Translations under genes and position numbers: made by a program | Notes under the pieces: generated by a model | The model's database searches: none | What the model saw: only the letters and a program-made list of their open reading frames with translations | Told to the model about the DNA's origin: nothing | NCBI GenBank assembly: GCA_958346135.1 | Contig: CATVQN010000014.1 | Span: forward strand, 1 to 10,815 | Direction of reading: 5' to 3' | Origin: an uncultured Eubacteriales bacterium | GTDB lineage: Bacteria > Bacillota > Clostridia > Monoglobales > Monoglobaceae | DNA length: 10,815 nucleotides | Shown here: piece after piece, positions 1 to 6,651 of the stretch | Layout: each line of letters starts with the position of its first letter | Position numbering within the stretch: the stretch's first letter is position 1

Positions 1-1
1 A

Positions 2-7
2 TATAAT
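2..7 (+). promoter_or_regulatory. Probable sigma-A -10 box of the uraA-upp transcription unit
   Basis: A perfect TATAAT lies at 2-7. The matching -35 would fall before the window, so only half of the promoter can be checked. Transcription would start around 13-15, just ahead of the word AATTTG (14-19) and of a long hairpin (16-67). No other promoter-like pair is seen before uraA. Confidence 0.5.
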
Positions 8-15
8 AGAGAAAA

Positions 16-67
16 TTTGGGTGTAAAATCGTTTTTTGCCGGCAACGGCAAAAAAATTTTGCCCAAA
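16..67 (+). promoter_or_regulatory. Long leader hairpin upstream of uraA
   Basis: Three stacked stems can be read directly. TTTGGG (16-21) pairs with CCCAAA (62-67), AAAAT (25-29) with ATTTT (56-60), and TTTTTTGCCG (32-41) with CGGCAAAAAA (46-55), closed by a GCAA tetraloop (42-45). This gives 21 base pairs, broken by a small internal loop and a two-base bulge. No run of T follows the outer stem (the next bases are ATCAGG), so it is not a standard intrinsic terminator. If transcription starts near 14, the hairpin sits at the extreme 5' end of the mRNA, where it could protect the transcript or act in regulation. The function is inferred; the pairing is seen. Confidence 0.6.
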
Positions 68-147
68 ATCAGGTAAAGGTGTTTTTCTTTATGAACCGAG
101 GGAGAAACAGCCGTAATGATAAAGGAGAATTGAAGGGGGAATTGGTT

Positions 148-1470
148 TTGCAAAAACTAAGAGGTAAGGATTATGTATTGGGATTGCAGCATATGTTTGC
201 AATGTTTGGCGCAACGGTTTTAGTGCCGCTGCTGACAGGACTCAGTGTTTCTACGACTCTGCTGATGGCGGGACTCGGAACGCTTTTGTTTCATCTGATT
301 ACCGGGGGAAAGGTTCCGGCCTTTTTAGGCTCGTCCTTTGCGTTTTTAGGGGGCTATGCAGCCATCGCACCGCTGATTGACGGTCAGCCTAATCTGGAAA
401 TGCTGCCATATGCCTGCTTAGGCGTGGTCTTTGCGGGGCTGTTGTATCTTGTGCTTGCACTTTTGTTTAAGCTTTGTAACGTCAAAAACGTCATGAAATT
501 TTTCCCGCCGGTTGTCACCGGTCCTATCATTATCGCAATTGGATTGATTCTGGCGCCGTCAGCAATTGGTAACTGTCAGAACAATTGGCCTATTGCCATT
601 ATAGCCTTTGCCACGATCGTGATTTGTAATGTCTGGGGCAAGGGAATGGTCAAGATTATTCCGATTCTCATTGGTATTGTAGTATCTGTGGCCGTATCCA
701 TTGTGATGCAACTTTGCGGTGTCGAAGTATTTGATCCGGCAAAACTTGCAGCTTTGCGTGAGGCAAAATGGATTGGACTTCCCATTGATTTTAGCCGTTC
801 GGTATTTGCGGTCAGCGACGGTGCAAAAGCGGCAACTGCTATTTTGGCGATTATGCCCATTGCGCTGGCCGCTATGATGGAGCACATCGGTGACATTTCT
901 GCCATCAGTTCCACCGTTGGCAAAAACTTTATTGCCGAGCCGGGTCTGCATCGTACCTTGCTGGGTGACGGACTCGCAACCTCGTTTTCCGCTCTGTTCG
1001 GCGGCCCCGCCAATACGACATATGGCGAGAATACCGGCGTTCTGGCGCTGACAAAGGTCTATGATCCCAGAGTGATTCGGATTGCCGCTTATTTTGCAAT
1101 TATTCTGTCCTTCTCTCCGAAAATTGCGGCTTGTATCAGTTTGATACCCGCTGCGGTCATTGGCGGTGTTTCTTTGATTCTCTACGGAATGATTTCCGCA
1201 ATCGGTACCAGAAATCTGGTGGAGAACCGGGTGGATTTGTCCAAGAGCAGAAACATCATTATTGCCGCTACCATTTTGGTATCAGCGCTTGGCTTTAACG
1301 CAGTGGGCGGTATCTCGTTCAGCGTATTTGGTACCACCATTACTCTGACCGGTCTTGCTATTGCTGCGATTTTGGGTATTGTGTTAAACGCAGTGATGCC
1401 CGGTAAGGATTTTGAGTTTGTAGCCGATGAAAACCAAGCTTCTGAAAAGGGTGTAGATTTTAAACTTTAA
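148..1470 (+). CDS. uraA: Uracil permease, UraA/PyrP type (NCS2/NAT family)
   Basis: An inner-membrane symporter that imports uracil with protons. From the TTG at 148 it has 440 residues, close to UraA and PyrP (about 430). The family N-terminus LGLQHMFAMFGATVLVP starts at residue 11, PAFLGSSFAF is at 57-66, the signature EHIGD at 245-249 and NTTYGEN at 289-295. The protein is hydrophobic throughout, consistent with the 14-helix fold. E245 and E294 match E. coli E241 and E290, which bind uracil; the position of E. coli H245 is an aspartate (D249). The start is uncertain. TTG 148 has AAGGGGGA seven bases upstream and gives the usual length. ATG 91 (459 residues, weaker AAAGGTG nine bases upstream) and GTG 79 would add a polar, SD-rich tail. 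upp follows after 21 nt, so import and use of uracil are co-transcribed. Confidence 0.95.
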   Translation: MQKLRGKDYVLGLQHMFAMFGATVLVPLLTGLSVSTTLLMAGLGTLLFHLITGGKVPAFLGSSFAFLGGYAAIAPLIDGQPNLEMLPYACLGVVFAGLLYLVLALLFKLCNVKNVMKFFPPVVTGPIIIAIGLILAPSAIGNCQNNWPIAIIAFATIVICNVWGKGMVKIIPILIGIVVSVAVSIVMQLCGVEVFDPAKLAALREAKWIGLPIDFSRSVFAVSDGAKAATAILAIMPIALAAMMEHIGDISAISSTVGKNFIAEPGLHRTLLGDGLATSFSALFGGPANTTYGENTGVLALTKVYDPRVIRIAAYFAIILSFSPKIAACISLIPAAVIGGVSLILYGMISAIGTRNLVENRVDLSKSRNIIIAATILVSALGFNAVGGISFSVFGTTITLTGLAIAAILGIVLNAVMPGKDFEFVADENQASEKGVDFKL

Positions 1471-1491
1471 TAAAAGAAAAGAGGAACCGTT

Positions 1492-2118
1492 ATGGGTAAG
1501 CTGTATGTTATGGATCATCCGCTGATTGCACATAAGATTGCAATGCTGCGGAGTAAGGATACTCCGGTCAGGGATTTTCGTGCGCTGGTAAACGAGATTG
1601 CACTGCTAATGGGGTATGAGGCAACAAAGGATTTGAAACTGACCGAAATTGAGGTAGAGACTCCGATTACAACCACGAAGGGGTATGTGGCAGAGCGTCA
1701 GGTTGCGCTGGTGCCGATTCTCCGTGCCGGTCTGGGAATGGTAGACGCACTGATGAGCTTGATCCCGGCGGCTAAGGTGGGACATATCGGACTTTATCGG
1801 GATCACGAGACTCTGCAGCCGGTGGAGTATTACTGTAAGCTGCCCAGCGATATTGAGCAGCGTCAGGTTCTGGTGCTGGATCCTATGCTTGCTACCGGCG
1901 GGAGTGCCAGTGCAGCCATCTCCTTTATCAAAAAGCGCGGAGCTAAGAATATCAAGCTGGTTTGTGTGATTGGCGTCCCGGAAGGAGTAGAGGCTGTGCA
2001 AAAGGCGCATCCGGATGTGGATATTTATGTTGCAGCATTGGACGAAAAGCTAAACGAGAACGGATATATCGTTCCCGGCCTGGGAGATGCGGGCGATCGG
2101 CTTTTTGGTACATTATAG
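1492..2118 (+). CDS. upp: Uracil phosphoribosyltransferase
   Basis: A cytosolic salvage enzyme: uracil + PRPP gives UMP + diphosphate. The 208 residues match the usual family length of about 209. The PRPP-binding loop VLVLDPMLATGGSAS lies at 126-140, the conserved PILRAGLGM at 75-83, and the C-terminal uracil-binding segment GYIVPGLGDAGDRLFGT at 191-207. All key motifs are intact. ATG 1492 is preceded by AGAGGAA (1480-1486) at a normal distance. The gene lies 21 nt after uraA and ahead of a strong terminator, so uraA-upp appears to be a self-contained bicistronic unit that takes up uracil and traps it as UMP. Confidence 0.98.
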   Translation: MGKLYVMDHPLIAHKIAMLRSKDTPVRDFRALVNEIALLMGYEATKDLKLTEIEVETPITTTKGYVAERQVALVPILRAGLGMVDALMSLIPAAKVGHIGLYRDHETLQPVEYYCKLPSDIEQRQVLVLDPMLATGGSASAAISFIKKRGAKNIKLVCVIGVPEGVEAVQKAHPDVDIYVAALDEKLNENGYIVPGLGDAGDRLFGTL

Positions 2119-2152
2119 TTTTAACTTGCCGGACAGGCTTTCTTGGAATTTT

Positions 2153-2194
2153 AAACACAGGCGAAGAAAAATTTCTTTGCCTGTGTTTTTCTTT
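2153..2194 (+). terminator. Intrinsic terminator after upp
   Basis: AAACACAGGC (2153-2162) pairs perfectly with GCCTGTGTTT (2179-2188). The stem continues inward through a G-U pair and AAGA/TCTT to about 15 base pairs with a short A/T loop. The T-rich tract TTTTTCTTT (2186-2194) follows directly. It starts 34 nt after the upp stop and should separate uraA-upp from spoIIIA. Confidence 0.9.
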
Positions 2195-2225
2195 GTCCGA
2201 GTTTCGGTTCTAAACCCGGACAAAG
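2191..2225 (+). repeat. Inverted repeat between the upp terminator and the spoIIIA promoter
   Basis: CTTTGTCCG (2191-2199) is the exact reverse complement of CGGACAAAG (2217-2225). The pairing continues inward with GTTT (2201-2204) against AAAC (2212-2215) after one A-C mismatch, giving 13 pairs in 14 positions and a 7-nt loop. It overlaps the T-tract of the terminator and lies across the expected -35 area of the spoIIIA promoter. Each arm contains GGACAA, which fits the RRACAR core of the SpoIIID recognition sequence; the flanking bases fit less well. It could be an operator or simply a second hairpin of the terminator. Confidence 0.55.
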
Positions 2226-2236
2226 CCTCATAGAAT
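2208..2236 (+). promoter_or_regulatory. Candidate sigma-E promoter of the spoIIIA operon
   Basis: CATAGAAT (2229-2236) matches seven of eight bases of the B. subtilis sigma-E -10 consensus CATACAAT. At the proper 14-nt spacing the -35 region reads TTCTAAA (2208-2214), only a weak match to the KMATATT consensus. Transcription would start near 2243, about 27 nt before the spoIIIAA start. Sigma-E control of spoIIIA is established in B. subtilis, and the position here fits. The weak -35 keeps confidence moderate. Confidence 0.5.
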
Positions 2237-2269
2237 CCTATAAAAGCGAAAACCAAAGAGGTGATGAAT

Positions 2270-3199
2270 ATGAATCAGCTGCGAATATGCGGCGTACTGC
2301 CCTATCTGCCGAAAGAGATTCGTGAAAAGGTGGAGCAGGCAGCCTTAAAGGACTGGCTGGAGATTGAAGAAGTCAGGCTCCGGGCGGATGCGCCGCTGAC
2401 GCTGGGAATTTGGGGAGAGAACTGTTTTTTAACGCCGGCAGGAGGGATAACCAATCATGAAGAAGATGCTTACCATGTTACACCGGAGGAGGTCCAAAGC
2501 GCCTTCGCCGCCATTTGTGAAAATTCGGTCTATGCCCATGTGGATGAGATCCGTCAGGGGTTTCTTACCCTTAAAGGGGGTCATCGTGTGGGGATATGCG
2601 GAAAAGCGGTCACCGAAGAAGGGAAAATCAAAACGTTCCGGGAGGTCAGCTCGCTGAACTTTCGGATTGCACATGAAATCATCGGAATTGCAGACGGAAT
2701 TATGGATTCCATCGTCCAGGGAACTCGGGTGAACAGCGTGCTTATTATCTCACCGCCGCAGACCGGAAAGACTACCTTGATCCGGGATGTGACCCGGCAG
2801 ATTTCCAACCGCGGCTTTAAAACCGGGGTGGCAGACGACCGGGGCGAATTGGCAGCACTCTATGGCGGCGTGCCTCAGAATGATGTGGGGGCCCAAACAG
2901 ATGTCATTGACAATGCGCCCAAAGCACAGGCTATTTCCATGATGCTTCGTACCATGTCTCCTAAGGTGATTATCAGCGACGAAATTGCCTGTGAAGAGGA
3001 CGTAGCCGCTATTCGTCTTGCCCATGGCACGGGAGTTGCCATTGTTGCCACAACCCACGGCTCCGACATCGAGGAGGTCAAGCGACGGCGGTTGCTAAAG
3101 CCTTTGTTTCAGGACGGTGTATTTCAAAAGGCTATTTTGATGCACCGGGATTTTTCTACCTTGGAGTCCGTAACCTATACCCAATCTGTAGAGCTATGA
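2270..3199 (+). CDS. spoIIIAA: Stage III sporulation protein AA, secretion-type ATPase
   Basis: A mother-cell ATPase related to the motor ATPases of type II and type IV secretion systems, thought to energise the SpoIIIA-SpoIIQ channel. It has 309 residues. A Walker A motif, SPPQTGKTTL, is at 161-170, followed by VADDRGELA at 187-195, Walker B KVIISDEI at 232-239 and a TTHG motif at 261-264. No membrane segment or signal peptide is visible. The usual first glycine of the P-loop (GPPQTGKT in B. subtilis) is serine here, while the catalytic GKT is intact. ATG 2270 is chosen because AGAGGTG (2257-2263) lies six bases upstream; GTG 2261 and ATG 2264 are too close to or inside that site. The stop overlaps the spoIIIAB start by 4 nt. 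Confidence 0.97.
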   Translation: MNQLRICGVLPYLPKEIREKVEQAALKDWLEIEEVRLRADAPLTLGIWGENCFLTPAGGITNHEEDAYHVTPEEVQSAFAAICENSVYAHVDEIRQGFLTLKGGHRVGICGKAVTEEGKIKTFREVSSLNFRIAHEIIGIADGIMDSIVQGTRVNSVLIISPPQTGKTTLIRDVTRQISNRGFKTGVADDRGELAALYGGVPQNDVGAQTDVIDNAPKAQAISMMLRTMSPKVIISDEIACEEDVAAIRLAHGTGVAIVATTHGSDIEEVKRRRLLKPLFQDGVFQKAILMHRDFSTLESVTYTQSVEL

Positions 3200-3711
3200 T
3201 GAAATGTCTGGCTGATATCATTGTTGTTCTGGGCTGCGGCTATGTAGGTGCTGTGTTTGCCTCTCATATCGATATTCGGGTGCGGCAGCTGGAGATGCTG
3301 GAAGCGGTACTGACTAGGCTGGGGTTTAATATTGGATTTTTATCCCTGCCTTTTGCAAAAGCACTGCAGCGTGCTTCTTGTGAGTCGGATGCAGTATGCA
3401 GACTTTTAGAGAATACTGCAGAGCGAATGCAGAAAAGCCCGGGTCTCTTGCCAGAACGGGCGTTTGAGGAGGCAATGCAGCGTTTTGGCAGCTCCCTGTG
3501 TTTAAAGGAGCCGGAGCTGGATGCTCTGCGAGAGCTATTGACATACGCAGGGCGCGGAGACGAAGCAAACACCATGAACAGTATTCGGCTGACTGCCGCA
3601 AAGCTGCAGCTGGCACGAGAAGATGCTTTAGCCTTGCGAAGCCGTGACGGCAAGCTCTACAGAGGGCTGGGGTTTCTGGCCGGTATGCTGATTGTGGTTT
3701 TGCTGGTCTGA
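3196..3711 (+). CDS. spoIIIAB: Stage III sporulation protein AB
   Basis: A membrane component of the mother-cell channel complex; the family resembles GspF-type inner-membrane proteins of type II secretion, which work with the ATPase. Its 171 residues match the B. subtilis length. An N-terminal membrane helix lies at about 6-25 and a C-terminal one at about 157-171 (GFLAGMLIVVLLV), with a mostly helical soluble stretch between. The start overlaps the spoIIIAA stop (ATGA) and has only a poor SD, which suggests translational coupling. A second ATG directly follows (3199) and would shorten it by one residue. Confidence 0.94.
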   Translation: MMKCLADIIVVLGCGYVGAVFASHIDIRVRQLEMLEAVLTRLGFNIGFLSLPFAKALQRASCESDAVCRLLENTAERMQKSPGLLPERAFEEAMQRFGSSLCLKEPELDALRELLTYAGRGDEANTMNSIRLTAAKLQLAREDALALRSRDGKLYRGLGFLAGMLIVVLLV

Positions 3712-3730
3712 CCGGAGAGAGGATGGAGTT

Positions 3731-3928
3731 ATGGATGGGGTAGATTTAATATTTAAGGTGGCTGCTATCGGTATTTTGGTGGCGGTACTCAATATGCTTC
3801 TGGTTCGTGCCGGCAGAGATGACCAGGCTATGATGACAACCATTGCAGGATTGGTCGTGGTCTTAATGATGGTCATTCAGGAGATCAGTAACCTGTTTGA
3901 CACCATCAAAAACGTCTTTGGTTTATAG
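3731..3928 (+). CDS. spoIIIAC: Stage III sporulation protein AC
   Basis: A very small integral membrane protein of the SpoIIIA complex: 65 residues against about 68 in B. subtilis. It has two hydrophobic segments, about 6-24 (IFKVAAIGILVAVLNMLLV) and 34-52, separated by a short charged loop (RAGRDDQ). The ending DTIKNVF is close to the family's. ATG 3731 is supported by GAGAGAGGA just upstream (about 3714-3722); the same frame is open further upstream but without a better start. It follows spoIIIAB by 19 nt and precedes spoIIIAD by 2 nt. Confidence 0.93.
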   Translation: MDGVDLIFKVAAIGILVAVLNMLLVRAGRDDQAMMTTIAGLVVVLMMVIQEISNLFDTIKNVFGL

Positions 3929-3930
3929 CC

Positions 3931-4320
3931 ATGGAAGTGATACGAATTATTGGTATCGGTCTGGTTGCAGCGGCTTTGTCGCTGTTGCTGAAACAGCAGC
4001 GGCCGGAGCTTGCTTTCGCCCTGCCGATTCTAGGAGCAGCTGCTATTTTTCTGGTTCTTGCGCCGTATTTGCAGGCGATTCTCTCCATGTTTACGGATAT
4101 TGCGGGACAGGTAGGAATTGAGAGCCGGTATTTGAGATTGATTATTAAGATGATAGGAATTGCCTATCTGTGTCAGTTTTCGGCAGAGCTGTGCAAAGAC
4201 GCAGGGGAAGCCTCCATCGGCGGGAAAATTGAGCTTGCCGGTAAGCTGCTGATTCTTTCGCTTTCCATGCCGATTATCTACAAGCTGCTGGGGCTGGTGA
4301 GCTCCATTATCAATTTTTAG
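3931..4320 (+). CDS. spoIIIAD: Stage III sporulation protein AD
   Basis: A polytopic membrane protein of the sporulation channel with 129 residues, the normal family size. Hydrophobic segments lie at about 3-20, 28-51, 69-86 and 103-125. The polar stretch SAELCKDAGEASIGGKIELAG (about 87-107) precedes the last helix and is typical of the family. ATG 3931 lies only two bases after the spoIIIAC stop and has no clear SD, so it is probably translated by ribosomes finishing spoIIIAC. Confidence 0.94.
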   Translation: MEVIRIIGIGLVAAALSLLLKQQRPELAFALPILGAAAIFLVLAPYLQAILSMFTDIAGQVGIESRYLRLIIKMIGIAYLCQFSAELCKDAGEASIGGKIELAGKLLILSLSMPIIYKLLGLVSSIINF

Positions 4321-4342
4321 GCATAAGAGAGTGTGGAGGAAG

Positions 4343-5533
4343 ATGCGAAGGATAACGGTACTTTTCGCTTTGCTTTTATGTCTGCCGCTGTGTGTGTTTG
4401 CCGCAGACGAATCGGAAAATGAACAGCAGAAACTGGCATCGGAAATTTTGGATACCTATGCGGACTTTTACGGTGACATTTTTGAACAGGGAATAGAGAA
4501 CGCCGGACTCTCCGGTGCATTTACCAATTTGATTCCTGAATTTGAATTTCGGGATATGCTTCGGCAGCTCACCGGCGGAAAGACAGAAATTTCGCTCTCC
4601 GATATCCTTCACCTTCTGATTCGGTGCCTTTTGGGTGAGGTTTACCGAAGCCTGAAGCTGATGGCCATGGTGCTGGCGGCGGCAATTCTCTGTTCCTACC
4701 TTACGGGAATGCAGGAGGGCTTTGGAAAAAAGGGAGTGAGCCAAGCCGCATATTTTGCCTGCTATATTGTCATTGCGGGTGTGGCATCGGCTTCGTTTTA
4801 CGATGCCGCCGGTTGCGTCAGTGAAGCTATTCACAGTATCTCGGTGTTTATGAAGATGATTGTGCCCGTTGTCATGACAACATTGGTAACCAGCGGCGCG
4901 ATCATTTCGGCTTCGGTATTCGAGCCGGTGCTTTTGACCATTGTCGGTGTCGCTGTAGAGGTTATCCAGGGTCTGTTTATTCCCCTGGTGATGATTGCTA
5001 CTGCGCTGAATATTGTGAACGGAATATCGGATAAATTTAAGATCGACAGGCTAATTAAGTTTTTGAATCAGTGTATCAAATGGGGACTCAGTATTATGCT
5101 GACGATTTTTGTCAGCACCGCCGGTATCCAGAGCATTGCCTCCGCCGGGGCAGATGGCCTGACGGTAAAGCTGACAAAGTTTGCGGCCTCCAATCTGATT
5201 CCGGTGGTGGGCGGGATCCTGTCTGAGTCGGTGGAAACGGTAATGAACTGCAGCGTCCTGATTAAAAACTCGGTAGGACTTTTGGGAATTTTATGTCTTG
5301 CGGTGATTGCGGTGACGCCTCTTTTGAAGATAGCGGCTATTTTGTTGATTTTCAGGCTGACGGCAGCGGTTTCCGAACCGGTTACCGAGCCTAGAATCGT
5401 AAACTGCATTTCGGTTTTAGCCAATTCGGTTTCGATACTCTTTTCCATGCTGGCGGCGACTACGGTGATGTTTATTATCATTCTGACTATTATCATCAAT
5501 GCGGGAAATACCGTCATCATGCTAGGGAGGTGA
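4343..5533 (+). CDS. spoIIIAE: Stage III sporulation protein AE
   Basis: The large polytopic membrane subunit of the SpoIIIA complex. It has 396 residues. Residues 1-20 look like a signal peptide (MRR, a leucine-rich core, then VFA-AD as a possible cleavage site), followed by a charged extracytoplasmic region to about 100. Multiple membrane helices follow at about 103-121, 136-154, 168-190, 195-222, 247-266, 311-340 and 360-388, the usual family layout. ATG 4343 has GGAGG (4335-4339) close by, with a short three-base spacing. The in-frame GTG 4331, four codons earlier, is an alternative with a poorer SD. It follows spoIIIAD by 22 nt. Identity is secure from order and pattern; only the start is uncertain. 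Confidence 0.95.
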   Translation: MRRITVLFALLLCLPLCVFAADESENEQQKLASEILDTYADFYGDIFEQGIENAGLSGAFTNLIPEFEFRDMLRQLTGGKTEISLSDILHLLIRCLLGEVYRSLKLMAMVLAAAILCSYLTGMQEGFGKKGVSQAAYFACYIVIAGVASASFYDAAGCVSEAIHSISVFMKMIVPVVMTTLVTSGAIISASVFEPVLLTIVGVAVEVIQGLFIPLVMIATALNIVNGISDKFKIDRLIKFLNQCIKWGLSIMLTIFVSTAGIQSIASAGADGLTVKLTKFAASNLIPVVGGILSESVETVMNCSVLIKNSVGLLGILCLAVIAVTPLLKIAAILLIFRLTAAVSEPVTEPRIVNCISVLANSVSILFSMLAATTVMFIIILTIIINAGNTVIMLGR

Positions 5534-5537
5534 CAAA

Positions 5538-6053
5538 ATGCTGGAGCTGCTGAAGCAATGGGCCGTGACGCTGGCAGGTGTCGTCATTTTCGGCTCTCTC
5601 TGTGAGGTGATTTTGCCGGAGGGCAGCTTTCAGAAATATATTCGTTTGGCGGTGGGATTGCTCTTGGTGTTTACCTTAATTGCGCCTCTCAGACAGTTTT
5701 TGCAATTGGACTTTTCCGGGACGGAACTTTTTGACTCCGGAACTCAGGCCTATCTACAGCGTGAGGAGATGGAGGAGCAGCAAAAGACCGATGTGATTCG
5801 TATCTATATACAAAATCTGAACCAGAAGATGCAGCAGTCTCTTCAAACAGAGCTTGGAGAAACCGATCCGGAGGTTCGCTGTCAGGTAGAGGAGGGGGCG
5901 GAGAATTTCGGAAATATCCGGGAGGTCTTGGTTCTGCTGAGGACGAACCGGGATGAGTCGGCCTCGGCAGAAATTAAAAAGATATTACAGCGGGAATACG
6001 GTGTTAATGAGAAACGGATTACAGTTCGGTATTTAAAGGAGCGGGACGAATGA
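5538..6053 (+). CDS. spoIIIAF: Stage III sporulation protein AF
   Basis: A mother-cell membrane protein with a ring-forming soluble domain facing the intermembrane space. It has 171 residues. Two membrane helices lie at about 7-27 and 34-54, joined by a short loop with the conserved-looking LPEGSFQKYIRL. A glutamine/glutamate-rich helical stretch covers about 74-105, and an alpha/beta domain of the ring-building type covers about 85-171. A strong SD, AGGGAGGTGA (5524-5533), overlaps the spoIIIAE stop, and the start is 4 nt downstream. The stop overlaps the spoIIIAG start by 4 nt. Confidence 0.93.
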   Translation: MLELLKQWAVTLAGVVIFGSLCEVILPEGSFQKYIRLAVGLLLVFTLIAPLRQFLQLDFSGTELFDSGTQAYLQREEMEEQQKTDVIRIYIQNLNQKMQQSLQTELGETDPEVRCQVEEGAENFGNIREVLVLLRTNRDESASAEIKKILQREYGVNEKRITVRYLKERDE

Positions 6054-6628
6054 AGAAGGATGCGCTGCGGCAGCTGTTTCAGACGCCGGAGCCGGAGAAC
6101 GGCGGAGAGAAAAAAAGACCCAATCCGGTGATTGTTTGGATTTTAATTGCCGCCATTGCCTTTTTGGCGGTCAGCAGTTTTTGGGGAGGAAAAAAGAAAG
6201 AGCCCAGTGAACAGTCGAAAACGGAGACTCCGGCCGCAGAACAAAGTGATAAAGAGGAGTATTTGCGGCAAATGGAAGAGCGGCTTGCAAAGACGCTGGA
6301 AAAGATTGACGGAGCCGGAACCGTTTCGGTGTTTATCAATATAGAGAGCGGAGGTGAAAAAATCCTTGCAACCGATCAGAACCGAAAAAGCAGCAGTGAG
6401 ACCCGAAGCGATACGGCAGAGGTCAGTGAGGAACAGGAGCAGAGCGTGGTGCTCAGCGGCCAGAGCACCGGACAGAGCCCCTATGTGGTGGGCGAGAAGA
6501 TGCCGGTTCCCGGTGGTGTTCTTGTGGTGGCCGAGGGAGCAAAGGATGAGAAGGTGAGATGTGAAATGTATGAGGCGGTACGGGCTTTGTTTGGATTGTC
6601 CGCACACAGAATAAAAATAACATATTAA
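6050..6628 (+). CDS. spoIIIAG: Stage III sporulation protein AG
   Basis: A channel subunit; the B. subtilis homologue assembles into a large ring resembling secretion-system rings. It has 192 residues. A short cytoplasmic N-terminus (1-25) is followed by one membrane helix at about 26-43, a charged linker (46-68), a first part of the ring-building domain (about 69-101), a polar S/E/Q-rich insertion (about 103-143) and a second part (about 144-192, with VPGGVLVVAEGA). Splitting of the fold by an insertion agrees with what is known for SpoIIIAG. ATG 6050 overlaps the spoIIIAF stop and has AAAGGAG (6035-6041) eight bases upstream. Confidence 0.94.
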   Translation: MKKDALRQLFQTPEPENGGEKKRPNPVIVWILIAAIAFLAVSSFWGGKKKEPSEQSKTETPAAEQSDKEEYLRQMEERLAKTLEKIDGAGTVSVFINIESGGEKILATDQNRKSSSETRSDTAEVSEEQEQSVVLSGQSTGQSPYVVGEKMPVPGGVLVVAEGAKDEKVRCEMYEAVRALFGLSAHRIKITY

Positions 6629-6651
6629 ATGCTGAACAGGAGGAGTGCAGG

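Noticed and set aside
91..147. Possible PyrR-binding loop in the uraA leader (AACCGAGGGAGAAAC region)
   Set aside because: Several fixed positions of the ARUCCNGNGAGGYU consensus do not match, and no alternative terminator follows.
1962..2213. An 83-codon plus-strand frame running from within upp through the terminator
   Set aside because: It is out of frame with upp and passes through the terminator hairpin and T-tract, has no SD-supported start and no recognisable product.
6608..6627. CATATTA before spoIIIAH as a separate sporulation promoter
   Set aside because: No sigma-E or sigma-G -35 element is found at a suitable distance; the only candidate (AGAATA) is 7 nt away. The region is A/T-rich and lies in a 23-nt gap with a strong SD.
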